Positions 41,779-51,311 of a stretch of DNA of 64,000 nt are shown here, piece by piece; the first letter of the stretch is position 1; every line of letters begins with the position of its first letter. A program made the position numbers and the translations under genes. The stretch spans positions 53,023 to 117,022 of the forward strand of contig JAZTXK010000055.1 in NCBI GenBank assembly GCA_045636385.1, given 5' to 3'. Below the pieces are notes generated by a model. The model saw nothing but the letters and a program-made list of their open reading frames with translations. It had not been told where the DNA came from and did not search any database. Origin of the DNA: CAG-390 sp045636385. Its GTDB lineage: Bacteria > Bacillota > Clostridia > Oscillospirales > CAG-272.

Positions 41779-42558
41779 TTATAATTTTAGGCTTTTATTG
41801 AATTCGTTTACAAAATCTATATCTCTTGCGGTAAGCTCGACCCAAGCGGGAGCAAAGCCGCATTTGATAGCGTTTCTTGCCGATTTGAGATTGCACCACG
41901 CGGTGCAGTAGAATGGAACTTTATCGAGCTTCAGTATCTCGAGCGCGAGTTTGCTCGTCAGCGCGGATGCTATGCCCTGTCTGCGGTATTCGGGAAGCAC
42001 GTCGATGCCGATCTGATACATATCCTCGCAGTCGGCGGAGCATCCCGCAAGACCGACAAGCTTACCGTTATCGTAAGCACCGACACCGAGAACGTCAAGC
42101 TCCTTGCGCTTTTCGCAAAGTGCGTTGCTCCATTCGGGAAGATAAAGCTCCGCAAAATCCTCTTGATGAAGAACGTGCATTTCATAAGGGCAGGGCAGCT
42201 CGCGGAGTCTGTCGAGATCGGGCAGATAATATACCGCAGTAAAGCAGACCTTTAGGTGGTATGGCAGAAGCATTTCATCGAGAACGTGAACGTTCGGCGT
42301 TTCAAAGGAATGCGCGACGATATATTTGCTTAAATATTCCCGCACCGCCTCGCGAGTCCGTTCACTCGTCTGCGCCACGACGTTGTTGCCGTAGCTAACG
42401 AGGTCACATTCAAAGGGGAGAGGGAGATATTTCCGTGCCTTGGGGTGCTTGACCGAGGACGTCAGCACGTGCTCCTCTTTGAGAAAATCCTGGGGCGAGC
42501 AGTTGCAGTCGTACGCCGATTGACGAAGCGCGATTTGCATTATCTTTTCGTTAGTCAT
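41779..42558 (-). CDS. GNAT family N-acetyltransferase
   Basis: 259 residues. An N-terminal part of about 130 residues of the type seen in clostridial GNATs (ALRQSAYDCNCSPQDFLKEEH) precedes a GNAT domain with the CoA loop IGIDVLPEYRRQGIASALTSKLA and ending NLKSARNAIKCGF. Start ATG at 42558, one base after the trkH stop, with AAAGGA 7 nt upstream, inside trkH; a longer reading is not supported. Substrate unknown. Confidence 0.85.
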   Translation of the reverse strand: MTNEKIMQIALRQSAYDCNCSPQDFLKEEHVLTSSVKHPKARKYLPLPFECDLVSYGNNVVAQTSERTREAVREYLSKYIVAHSFETPNVHVLDEMLLPYHLKVCFTAVYYLPDLDRLRELPCPYEMHVLHQEDFAELYLPEWSNALCEKRKELDVLGVGAYDNGKLVGLAGCSADCEDMYQIGIDVLPEYRRQGIASALTSKLALEILKLDKVPFYCTAWCNLKSARNAIKCGFAPAWVELTARDIDFVNEFNKSLKL

Positions 42559-42559
42559 A

Positions 42560-44011
42560 TCAGTTTCCTTTCGTCTTTTTCCAGATGAGAGGATTGAGTC
42601 CGAGCAGGAGGGGGAATACCTCAAGTCGTCCGAGAAGCATCGCGAAGGAGAGGATTATCTTTGAGAAGCCCGAATAATCAGCAAAGCTTGACGCGGGGCC
42701 GACGCCTGCAAATCCGGGGCCGATGTTGTTGAAGCACGCGACCGATGCGGTGAAGTTAGTCTCAAAATCGAAGGGCTCGAATGAGATAAGCACGAATACC
42801 GCGACGATGCAGAGCGTATATACGGCAAAGTACGAGGTCACGCCGTTGAGCGTTTCGTCGTCGAGCTTTTTGCCCTCCGACATAACCGCCTTTACGGAGC
42901 GGGGGTGGAGAAGTCGCTTGAGCTCCTTTTTGATGGATTTGAAAAGAATAACGACTCTTGCCGCCTTAAGTCCGCCGCCCGTCGAGCCCGCGCAGCCTCC
43001 GACGAACATCAGAAGAAGCAGAAGTGCCTTTGAAAGTCCCGGCCAGAGGTTGAAGTCAGCCGTTGCGTAGCCCGTGGTTGAAACTATGGTACAAACCTGA
43101 AACGCGGAGAGACGGATCGCTTCCGCGAGATTTTCATACATCGGGAGAATGTCAAGGGTTATCGCGCCGATGCAGAAAAGCACGAGAGCGCAGAAGAACC
43201 AAAGCTCGTCGCTCTTGAATACCGCGCGGAATTTTCTGATCAGCATAAGGTAATAGAGGTTGAAATTGATTGCGAAGAGAAACATAAACGCCGTTATGAC
43301 CCATTGCAGATAGGGCGAATAGGACGCTATGCTGTCGGCTTTGATACCAAAGCCGCCCGTGCCCGCCGTACCGAAGGCGTGAACGATGCTGTCGAATATC
43401 GGCATACCGCCCACGATGAGCAGAACGGTCATAAGCACGGTCATTCCGAAATAAATGAAATAAAGTATCTTCGCCGTGTCGCGCGAGCGGGGAACGAGCT
43501 TACCGACCGTCGGACCCGGCATTTCGGCTTTGAGGATATTCAGCGATCTGTCGGCAATATTCGGCACGACAGCCGTGACGAGCACGAGAACTCCCATACC
43601 TCCTATCCAATGCGTGAAGCTTCGCCAAAAGAGCATACATTTGTCGAGTGCCTCAACGTTACGGAGGATCGACGCGCCTGTCGTTGTAAAACCGCTGACC
43701 GTTTCAAAGAATGCGTCAACGTACGAGGGGATCGCACCACCGAGGACGAAGGGAAGCGCGCCGACGGCTGACATCATAAGCCAGGCGTAGGCAACTATCG
43801 CGAAGCCTTCCTTTGCGTAAATAAGTCGGCTTTGCGGCTTGAAGAAAAGAATGAATATCATTCCGACTGCAAGCGAAAGCGCAGCCGTTATAAGAAACGA
43901 TATACCGCTTTTTTCAAGGTAGATCAAAGCGACCAGTGCTGGTAGGAGCAGCAGAGCCGCCTCCGCCAGAGCAATATGCCCGACGGTGTAAAAGACCATT
44001 TTACGATTCAT
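42560..44011 (-). CDS. trkH: TrkH family potassium transporter
   Basis: 483 residues, full TrkH length. Selectivity-filter segments: FETVSGFTTTGASIL (first repeat), FGTAGTGGFGIKADS (second), ACTIVSTTGYAT-like QVCTIVSTTGYATADF (third) and ACFNNIGPGFAGVGP (fourth). It takes up K+ with TrkA as the regulatory ring. It is the second K+ uptake channel in this window, the other being the KtrB-type gene at 1418. 13 nt after trkA. Confidence 0.94.
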   Translation of the reverse strand: MNRKMVFYTVGHIALAEAALLLLPALVALIYLEKSGISFLITAALSLAVGMIFILFFKPQSRLIYAKEGFAIVAYAWLMMSAVGALPFVLGGAIPSYVDAFFETVSGFTTTGASILRNVEALDKCMLFWRSFTHWIGGMGVLVLVTAVVPNIADRSLNILKAEMPGPTVGKLVPRSRDTAKILYFIYFGMTVLMTVLLIVGGMPIFDSIVHAFGTAGTGGFGIKADSIASYSPYLQWVITAFMFLFAINFNLYYLMLIRKFRAVFKSDELWFFCALVLFCIGAITLDILPMYENLAEAIRLSAFQVCTIVSTTGYATADFNLWPGLSKALLLLLMFVGGCAGSTGGGLKAARVVILFKSIKKELKRLLHPRSVKAVMSEGKKLDDETLNGVTSYFAVYTLCIVAVFVLISFEPFDFETNFTASVACFNNIGPGFAGVGPASSFADYSGFSKIILSFAMLLGRLEVFPLLLGLNPLIWKKTKGN

Positions 44012-44024
44012 CGCGTACCTCCGA

Positions 44025-45383
44025 TCATTCGATTATATCAGAGAGGTCGTAAAGTCGGTGATTGGCGGCGATAACGATGACCTTGTCGCCGGGGAGGATG
44101 ACGTCGTCACCGCTCGGAACTATCGGTCGGCGGTTGCGAAGAATGCCCGCGATAAGAATGTTTGGCTTGAATTTGATCTCCTTGAGTGCCTTGCCCGCGT
44201 GGCTGAAATCGGCACTTACGTTGAATTCAAGTGCCTCAGCCTTGCCGTCCATGATCTTATAAAGCTTTTCGACGTTACTTCCGACGGAGTTCTGAAGCGC
44301 GCGGGCGTAACGGACGACCTCGTCGGCGACCGTCTGGATCGGCGATATTATCGTGTCGATTCCGAGCTTGCCCGCGATGGGGTGAAACTCGGGTCTGTTA
44401 ACCTTTGCAATGACCTTTCCCACCTTCTGCGAGGACGCAAAGTACGAGATAAGGATATTGTTTTCGTCGTATCCCGTGAGCGAGACGAAGGCGTCCTTCT
44501 GTCGGATGCCCTCCTCGATCAGCATATCCTGATCCGCGCCGTCGCCGCATATAACGGTGGCGCCCGGGATCGCTTCGGCAAATTCCGCGCATCTTTCGGG
44601 CTTCTTGTCGATGACGGTCACGTTATGACCAGAGGCGAGAAGCGACTGCGTGAGATAATACGCGATGCGGCTTGCGCCGAGGAGCATTACGTCCTTTGCC
44701 TTTCGCGTGATAAGACCGAAACTTCGGAGAAGCTTGCCTATCTCGTTCGGTGCGGCTGTCAGAGCGATTCGGTCGCCGCCGCGAAGCTCAAATCGACCGT
44801 CGGGGATGATGACCTCGCTGTCGCGCAGTACCGAGCAGATAAGGAACTTTCCGGGGCTGTGACGGCGCAGGTCGATCATATTCTTGCCGATCAGCGGTGA
44901 ATCCTCCGAGAGGATCATTTCCACGATCTCGAATCTTCTTGAAGCGAAGGTCTCGATATTGACTGCGGAGGGGAATTTGAGGATGTTCGCGATTGTGTGC
45001 GCGACTGATGCCTCGGGATTGAGAGCCGCGGAAAGCTGAAGCTGGTTCACCATAAAGCCGAGGCTCTTGTCGTTGTATTCGGGGTCGCGTATGCGGGCGA
45101 CCGTATATTTTGCACCGAGAGTTTTTGCGATGAAGCAGGAGAGCATATTGAGCTCGTCCGAGCCCGTCGTGCCGATAACGATATCCGCGCGTGCCGCGCC
45201 CGCCTCGGCGAGCACCTCGCAGTCGGTGCCGATGCCGCAAAGACCGATAACGTCGCAGGAGTTCGTTATTTCATCAATGACGTCGGGCGATTTATCGATG
45301 ACGGCAACATCATGCCCCTCGGACACGAGCTTGTCCGCGAGGCTTTTTCCTATCTTGCCGCATCCTACGATAATGATTTTCAT
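44025..45383 (-). CDS. trkA: Trk system potassium transporter regulatory subunit TrkA
   Basis: 452 residues with two RCK units, each with a Rossmann nucleotide motif (IIVGCGKIGKSLADKL and MLLGASRIAYYLTQSL) and a TrkA-C domain. It is the double-unit TrkA type, unlike the single-unit KtrA at 2795. It gates TrkH in response to NAD(H)/ATP. The ATG is 3 nt after the stop of the TIR-NB-ARC gene, and its RBS AAGAG lies inside that gene. Confidence 0.94.
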   Translation of the reverse strand: MKIIIVGCGKIGKSLADKLVSEGHDVAVIDKSPDVIDEITNSCDVIGLCGIGTDCEVLAEAGAARADIVIGTTGSDELNMLSCFIAKTLGAKYTVARIRDPEYNDKSLGFMVNQLQLSAALNPEASVAHTIANILKFPSAVNIETFASRRFEIVEMILSEDSPLIGKNMIDLRRHSPGKFLICSVLRDSEVIIPDGRFELRGGDRIALTAAPNEIGKLLRSFGLITRKAKDVMLLGASRIAYYLTQSLLASGHNVTVIDKKPERCAEFAEAIPGATVICGDGADQDMLIEEGIRQKDAFVSLTGYDENNILISYFASSQKVGKVIAKVNRPEFHPIAGKLGIDTIISPIQTVADEVVRYARALQNSVGSNVEKLYKIMDGKAEALEFNVSADFSHAGKALKEIKFKPNILIAGILRNRRPIVPSGDDVILPGDKVIVIAANHRLYDLSDIIE

Positions 45384-45386
45384 TTT

Positions 45387-48300
45387 TTACTCTTGATTCT
45401 CCACTTCATTCAGGATTTTCTTAAAAACGTACATATAAAGATCTTCTGCGCTCTTGATTTTTTTATAAATTTTGCTTGTCATACCGTAATTCATTCCGAA
45501 CAGTTTACCGTTGATTCTACGAACAGTATCTATGGGAATGAAAACATATCCTTTTTCAAGCACTAATCGGTGAAGCTCATCGAGGTTTGATTTTTTCTTG
45601 AGCATCAGTGATGCCAACTCATCAAGACTGAGAGCTTTTGCCATTGAGATCATATTACAGGTATTTCCGAGGGCGGTTTCATATCCCTTGATCTTTTTGA
45701 TGTCATATGTGATTGCTTGATGATAAGTCTGAAGAAAGTCTTCTTCGCCGAATTTGTATTTTTCAAAAGCGCAGACCGAAAGCCACAGGACGTATGCCAA
45801 GTGCGAAGCTTTATTTGTACGGCATTTATGCAGTTTCATAAGCAGTTGTTTATACTCTGCAATTCGTGCGGTATTTTTTTCGGTGCACGATGAGCTGGCA
45901 AGTGTAAACCAAAGGTTTGCATAATTCTTTTTGGTCTGCGTATCAAGATTTTTTAGTATCTTAAACGCCTGATCAAAATATGAGTTCAGCTCATCGAATA
46001 TCGGATCGGATAATTCGAGTAATTCGAGTAGTTGGTGTGCTCTGACTCGGGAGTTCAGTATATGAGCATAATTATTGATATAATAGTGATATTTCCAATT
46101 GAGTATATCCTCGTCTTGCAGAACAATATTTAGTATTTCCTTCAAATCTTTGACCGCGAGATATTCTCCGCATTGGGTAGTGAGTATTTTTTGAGCAATA
46201 TCTTTTAGCTGTGCCGAATCCGGGGATTTATTTTTCAGAATAGAATACGCTTCAATATAATGCTTTAATGCGAAATAGTGCTTGCCGAACTGGCAGTAAG
46301 CATCCGCAAGTGAAATTATTGCGGCAATAATATCGGGGTGCCCTTCGGGACGCTGACTGCGCAGAAGTGAGACGAGGTGGCGGCTTAACTCTATGGCTTT
46401 ACGGTTATCGTATGCAAGATTGATTTGCGCCGCTATGCGAAGATTAGATAGTTCTCTGACAGAAATATTTTCTGTGTATACAGAATGTGACAGCTTTTCT
46501 ACTTCATATGAAATTGCGTGCTGTGGCAGTTGCTTCAGGATTGAAAGCAGGCTTCCAACGACATCTTCCATAGATGCGAGTGATAGCTGATTTTCGTAAC
46601 GGTTGATCTGAAGCTGAACCATTGCTTCGATAATTTTACGAGCGTTGATAGTTCCCGATTCAAAGGCATTTTCCAAATGTTCGTATAATACCTTGAGAGG
46701 ACCGGCTAAAGGATCTTCAATGTTATCATCGAGATTCGCAAAATGTTTGCTGATAGAGCTAAGCTTGATAGTTCTTAACGGATGTTTTATAGATTCTGCA
46801 AGGAATGAACCGTATTTATCGAGCATTATATCGTTCACCGTACGAAGTGAAGATGTAATAAACGATTCGGCTCCTTCTTTGGCGGCTGTCAATAAGTATA
46901 GCTCAATCGCTAATATTGAGGCGTTTTCAATTCCTTCGGATTTTCTTTTCTTGATATATTTCTTTATTTTCCCTACGATTCTCGTGCGCTGTTCTTTTTC
47001 AAGAAAAGAAGTATAGATTATCAGGTCATTCAGAGCGAAATCATCGTTATAAACGATAGCCGCGTCTACCGCTTTTTCAAGTGCTCGGCTCAGAAAAGGA
47101 TGATGTCTGGAGACACCGATTATATGCGGTAGAGTAACAGAGAGGCAACGGAGCACCCATTTGTAATCATTCGCATTGCTTTCCAAAGCACAGAGGTACT
47201 TTTCAATAACTTCGGTTCGGGTGGGATGCTGTTCAAGTATCACCATATCGCGATACATGGTGATCTTTAACGACTCCGATGAATTAGAAATGACGGCGCA
47301 GAGCTCGTTCGTCTTTCTTTCCGTGTTATATTCATCCCCGAGCAGGTGATCGACTTTTACCAAGCTGTCCCAAAGCTTTTGAGGTAGCTTGTTTCCTGTT
47401 CTTGCGAGTATGCGGCAGGCGAAATACAATCCTTCGTTAAGCACTGTAGCATCTGCATAGGTTATTTTTTCAAGCATTCCGTTCGCCTCATCGGAAATAT
47501 GAGTTGCCATTTCGGATACGTTATCTTCCGTCGGAACCAACAAGTCGACCATAAGTAGCGATATTAACGGATGAATGCAGATAAATTCAACCTCTTTGCC
47601 CCCGACCGTTTGCGTTATGTAGTCGAGCCAACCGCTTGCAACCAAATCGGAGATATCATTGCGGTTCTTCAGCTTGAGGACTGTTATAAGGACGGACGTT
47701 TCGATCATGCCAGTTTCCAGGATGGACATAGAACGCAATATACGCTTACTACCCTCGCTGAAGTCGTTCATACTGAAAAGGCAGGTGAGATGTCCCATTA
47801 TGGTATCCGAGCCTCTGTGGTCGTTGTGAGAAAAGTCTATTCTTTCCTCCATAGCGCCGAGATCGCTCATTCCGCTGATCATTTGTCTTATTCCGCACTT
47901 ATGCAGAGCCATCATTTTTCCGATAATGCAAAGCGTCATCGTGTGTCCGCCGACGAATCTGTAAAGTTCGTCGAATTCCTGACGGTCGACGGAAGCGTCT
48001 CCGTAGGTACGGCAAAACATTTTGTAAGCGTTATCCGGATCAAGCTTTTCAACCGGAATGACAGAAATATCGGTATCATCTTCAAGTCTTGCACGCGTGG
48101 TTATCAGTAAGCGGCATTTGAGTTTTTGGAGAAGATCGGCGATATCGCTTTGTTTTATAGAGTTATAATTGTCTATGACCAACAGAACGTATTCGGGCAA
48201 GGCAACAAGAGAACTCAGCTTGCGCTCAAATTTGTCGCGTTCCGAAAGAAACGAGAGGCTTTCGTATACCGACTTTGTATAGCTTACGGATGAGGTGACG

Positions 48301-49079
48301 GTATGCAGACCGTCTTGCTCTGAGCATTCACCGATATAAACTATCTGGGGACAGCTCAAATATCCGTTTTCATTACATCTGCGTGCAATTTCCGTTGCAA
48401 GATGTGTCTTACCCATTCCCCCTGATCCGCGGAGTACAACGGCTTGCTTTCCCGATTCGAATGCTTTGACTGCCGTGTCGATCTCTTTGTCTCTGCCGAT
48501 AAAGAGCTTGCGTTCGGGTAATTTACTTTCCGTTATTTCAAGCTTTGGAGAAAGGGAAGGGACGGGTGTACCCTCATTGCGCTTGTCGATGAAGTATTTG
48601 CAGCGGGATTCGATCTCAGCGAGAGTCTGCTCGCTGAGGAGTCCGTTTCCATCAACGATTCCACGCACTTGAGAATAGCTTCTCGTGTGAGTATAGAAGA
48701 ACCACCCCATAGTGTCGTTATAATCGTGAAAGGTAGATCCGAAACTGAAAAACTCCGAAAGGCAGAGAATGACGATATTAAGCTCGTTTGCAGCTTCGCA
48801 TTCAAGTGCAAGGTTGACCTCTTTTCGGACTTCGGAGAGATACCCCTTGCCCGATTTGGAGGGATCGTTATATAAGCTGTCGGTAAGGATCATCAGATAG
48901 ACGCGGCTTTTGTCGATTCCCTCGCAATAATGATCGCGAAAGTCTCCCGTATTTATCTTATCGCTGTCATAGCATTTCAGTTTGTATGGCTCGGCTTCAA
49001 GATAATCGCGTATTCTCGTTTTGAGCTCTCTGTCCATTCCCGTGAAGCTCAAAAATACATCGTATAAATATTCTTTCAT
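45387..49079 (-). CDS. TIR-NB-ARC-helical repeat protein (bacterial NLR-like STAND protein)
   Basis: 1,230 residues. Residues about 4-110 are a TIR domain: YDVFLSFTGMDRELKTRI (strand A and box 1), CYDSDKINTGDFRDHYCEGI and SRVYLMILTDSLY, with Glu83 in YLSEVRKEV as candidate NADase residue. About 190-500 is an AP-ATPase/NB-ARC module: P-loop RGSGGMGKTHLA (217-228), Walker B YVLLVIDN (297-304), RLLITTRAR. The remaining 700 residues are alpha-helical, TPR-like repeats, the likely sensor. By family knowledge such proteins oligomerise on sensing a signal and the TIR degrades NAD+ or makes a nucleotide messenger. Start ATG at 49079 with GTGGA upstream; GTG at 49091 is less supported. Base composition is AT-richer than flanking genes, by eye, suggesting transfer. 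No own promoter found. Confidence 0.87.
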   Translation of the reverse strand: MKEYLYDVFLSFTGMDRELKTRIRDYLEAEPYKLKCYDSDKINTGDFRDHYCEGIDKSRVYLMILTDSLYNDPSKSGKGYLSEVRKEVNLALECEAANELNIVILCLSEFFSFGSTFHDYNDTMGWFFYTHTRSYSQVRGIVDGNGLLSEQTLAEIESRCKYFIDKRNEGTPVPSLSPKLEITESKLPERKLFIGRDKEIDTAVKAFESGKQAVVLRGSGGMGKTHLATEIARRCNENGYLSCPQIVYIGECSEQDGLHTVTSSVSYTKSVYESLSFLSERDKFERKLSSLVALPEYVLLVIDNYNSIKQSDIADLLQKLKCRLLITTRARLEDDTDISVIPVEKLDPDNAYKMFCRTYGDASVDRQEFDELYRFVGGHTMTLCIIGKMMALHKCGIRQMISGMSDLGAMEERIDFSHNDHRGSDTIMGHLTCLFSMNDFSEGSKRILRSMSILETGMIETSVLITVLKLKNRNDISDLVASGWLDYITQTVGGKEVEFICIHPLISLLMVDLLVPTEDNVSEMATHISDEANGMLEKITYADATVLNEGLYFACRILARTGNKLPQKLWDSLVKVDHLLGDEYNTERKTNELCAVISNSSESLKITMYRDMVILEQHPTRTEVIEKYLCALESNANDYKWVLRCLSVTLPHIIGVSRHHPFLSRALEKAVDAAIVYNDDFALNDLIIYTSFLEKEQRTRIVGKIKKYIKKRKSEGIENASILAIELYLLTAAKEGAESFITSSLRTVNDIMLDKYGSFLAESIKHPLRTIKLSSISKHFANLDDNIEDPLAGPLKVLYEHLENAFESGTINARKIIEAMVQLQINRYENQLSLASMEDVVGSLLSILKQLPQHAISYEVEKLSHSVYTENISVRELSNLRIAAQINLAYDNRKAIELSRHLVSLLRSQRPEGHPDIIAAIISLADAYCQFGKHYFALKHYIEAYSILKNKSPDSAQLKDIAQKILTTQCGEYLAVKDLKEILNIVLQDEDILNWKYHYYINNYAHILNSRVRAHQLLELLELSDPIFDELNSYFDQAFKILKNLDTQTKKNYANLWFTLASSSCTEKNTARIAEYKQLLMKLHKCRTNKASHLAYVLWLSVCAFEKYKFGEEDFLQTYHQAITYDIKKIKGYETALGNTCNMISMAKALSLDELASLMLKKKSNLDELHRLVLEKGYVFIPIDTVRRINGKLFGMNYGMTSKIYKKIKSAEDLYMYVFKKILNEVENQE

Positions 49080-49145
49080 CGTATTATCCACTCTCGGTTA
49101 GTTTTTCGGGGACAAGAATGCTGTCCGGGGCGTGATGTTTTAAGT

Positions 49146-51182
49146 TTATGATTGTTCGCCGGGAATATAATTCTGATATATCCAATTGAGTCGTCCGAGA
49201 GGGGCGACGTCGCCGTAGGTGTAGAAGTCTTCCATCGTGGTGTACTTCTTATTTCTGTCGGCGTCCGCCCATTTGAATTCGACGTAAATTTCCTTGTGAT
49301 TCTCGATTCCGAGCATCAAGAGGGGAACGGATATCATCATTTCTGCGCCCTCGACGCGGTAAGATACCTTGCCGACCTCGCTCGTGGAGAGCACTCCGTC
49401 AGCCGACGAGCAAGCCGCAACGGTAGTTTTATCCACGCCTTCGGGGGTGGCATTGATAAGGAAATCGTAGCCGTACCAGCCGTCGGCGGCATTATTATTG
49501 GTGTTAACGAACAACTGCATCCAAGAGTTGTTTAAGTCGAATTCCGAGATATCCTCGGCGCATCTGACGTAGAAGTAAAGATTTTCGGTGTTGTTCGTTA
49601 CCTTGGCTTCGACTATATCGTTGTTGCCCGTGCGATCCTGAAGAACCTTACTGCCGAAGGACTTGGATGAACGGTCGCGGGTATCGCCCTCGGGATCGGT
49701 GTAGGAAACGATTACCTTATCCCACTGATCGAAGGACGCCGCGAGGTCGATCTTGTTTCTCGCATCCTGAATGATGACGGGTGCGGAACCTTTGAGAGTC
49801 TGGATGTTGGAGATCAACTGCATATAGTAGTTGTCGAAATATCCGCCGCGCATCATTTCGGCATCGCGGGAGAATTCCATTGAAGCGGTGTCAACGAAGT
49901 GGACGAAGCTTGCGTCACCGCGGTGCTGCTGACCGTTTTGCCTTTGCGCTACCCACTCGTTCCAACCCGTTACGAGGACGTAGGGCACGCCCGATTTGAT
50001 CGCGCGGTCCCACTGTGCCTGGAAATTAAGTCCGAGATTGGTGATGAGATTGTCGGCGTCAAATGCCGCGCGGTATGCTTCCATTGAAGCGTTATCGTCT
50101 TTTGCGCCGTTGAAGCTTCTGCCGCGGTTGTAGGCATAGCCGTAAAGCGAGGAATCAGAGAAGGTGATAGACTTATTGTGCTGTGCTATCGAAACGCTGA
50201 TCGCGCTCGGATTGCCGTTTTTGTCGCTGAAGATTCTCTGCGGCCATTCGAAATCCATCCACGGCCAGCCGTTTTCCTTGTAGCCCTCGTTCGGCCATTG
50301 TGCGGCTTTGACGGTGAAGAACTTGTTTATATTACCCTCCTCAACGCCGATGATGCAGGGCTTGCCATCAACGTAAAACCACGTGTCGGGGTAGAGATTC
50401 TTTGAATAGATCTCGTCGTAGAGCTGCTTCATAACGCCCACGGAATTCGCATTGGTGTAGAAGACCACCTGAGGCGCATCGTAGCCCTGCTCGTTCAGCT
50501 CGTGGCAGGTTTTCATTACCTTGAGCGCGTTGTCCTTGTAAATGTATCCGTTAGTGACGTCAAAGTAGAGAAAATCCACGTTTGCGTTCGAGAGCAATTC
50601 CATATGCTTGCGGATTACCCACGAATCGCTCGCGTAATAATATCCGTAAAGCGGCTCGGCAAACCAATGCATCGTGCCGATATTGCCGTAGATATTCTTG
50701 CCCGTCACGGGATCTTTTGCATTGGCATCCTTGGCGAGGTCACCGTAGGTGTCTTTGATCTTTTCAAGATCGAAAATACCGTCGTCTCCGTGCTCACCGT
50801 GCCAGAGAAAATAGAAAATGCCAACGTATTTTTCGCCGTTCGAGCCGTATATGCCGGTCGTAAGCGAGGTGGGGAGGGCGCGTCCGACGTCATCGGTCGC
50901 GGCGAATCCGCCCGAGCGGTAGTTTGCATTGTTCGGAACGGTATGCGACACTGTCTCGCCGTTCAGCGTATATGAGATCGTAACGGTCTTGCCGTCTGCG
51001 CTTTCCTCAAATTTTAAAGTACCCTCGTAGTTGTCATCGGGATTGACGTACATCGTTTCTTCTCCTTCGGCTTCAGTTGTTATTGTTGGTGTATCCGCAT
51101 TTGAGCAAGAGATAAATGCCGCAACGGAAATCATCACTCCGAGAGCCGCTATAAGTTTTATTATAGATTTTATATTTCTCAT
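49146..51182 (-). CDS. Lipoprotein with GH99/GH71-like catalytic domain and C-terminal carbohydrate-binding-like domain
   Basis: 678 residues. Signal peptide with lipobox FISC (about 22-26). After a short N-terminal domain comes a TIM-barrel-like region with VGIFYFLWHGEHG, NANVDFLYFDVTNGY, DTWFYVDGKPCIIG and GWNEWVAQRQ, a pattern as in glycoside hydrolase families 99/71 and related DUFs. The last 180 residues look like a CBM9/DOMON-type beta-sandwich (YFYVRCAEDISEF, WMQLFVNTNNN, FKWADADRN). It probably binds and cuts alpha-glycans outside the cell. Promoter at 51221-51249; the TIR-NB-ARC gene starts 66 nt after its stop without a clear terminator. Confidence 0.78.
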   Translation of the reverse strand: MRNIKSIIKLIAALGVMISVAAFISCSNADTPTITTEAEGEETMYVNPDDNYEGTLKFEESADGKTVTISYTLNGETVSHTVPNNANYRSGGFAATDDVGRALPTSLTTGIYGSNGEKYVGIFYFLWHGEHGDDGIFDLEKIKDTYGDLAKDANAKDPVTGKNIYGNIGTMHWFAEPLYGYYYASDSWVIRKHMELLSNANVDFLYFDVTNGYIYKDNALKVMKTCHELNEQGYDAPQVVFYTNANSVGVMKQLYDEIYSKNLYPDTWFYVDGKPCIIGVEEGNINKFFTVKAAQWPNEGYKENGWPWMDFEWPQRIFSDKNGNPSAISVSIAQHNKSITFSDSSLYGYAYNRGRSFNGAKDDNASMEAYRAAFDADNLITNLGLNFQAQWDRAIKSGVPYVLVTGWNEWVAQRQNGQQHRGDASFVHFVDTASMEFSRDAEMMRGGYFDNYYMQLISNIQTLKGSAPVIIQDARNKIDLAASFDQWDKVIVSYTDPEGDTRDRSSKSFGSKVLQDRTGNNDIVEAKVTNNTENLYFYVRCAEDISEFDLNNSWMQLFVNTNNNAADGWYGYDFLINATPEGVDKTTVAACSSADGVLSTSEVGKVSYRVEGAEMMISVPLLMLGIENHKEIYVEFKWADADRNKKYTTMEDFYTYGDVAPLGRLNWIYQNYIPGEQS

Positions 51183-51220
51183 AATGACCTCAAACCGTAT
51201 AAAATTATATAGATATAATT

Positions 51221-51249
51221 ATTATAGCACCTTTGCGGTAAATTTTCAA
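51221..51249 (-). promoter_or_regulatory. Sigma-A promoter of the GH99-like lipoprotein gene
   Basis: Minus strand TTGAAA (51244-51249), 17-bp spacer, TATAAT (51221-51226). It could drive the whole co-directional block down to 38970. Confidence 0.7.
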
Positions 51250-51272
51250 TACTTTGGTCATATTTTCAAAAC

Positions 51273-51305
51273 AAAGACGCCGACTTTTTTACGATCGGCG
51301 TCTTT
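51273..51305. terminator. Intrinsic terminator of the cupin-xth-hydrolase operon
   Basis: 11-bp stem AAAGACGCCGA (51273-51283) with 51295-51305 and an 11-nt loop rich in T; lies just after the hydrolase gene ending at 51312. Confidence 0.8.
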
Positions 51306-51311
51306 ATTGGG

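Noticed and set aside
45387..49079. Part of a multi-gene defence island
   Set aside because: No restriction, CRISPR, toxin, transposase or other defence gene was found around it.
49080..49145. Promoter or terminator before the TIR-NB-ARC gene
   Set aside because: A small GGACA/TGTCC hairpin has no T run and GATAAT close to the start would need a 21-bp spacer; neither is supported.
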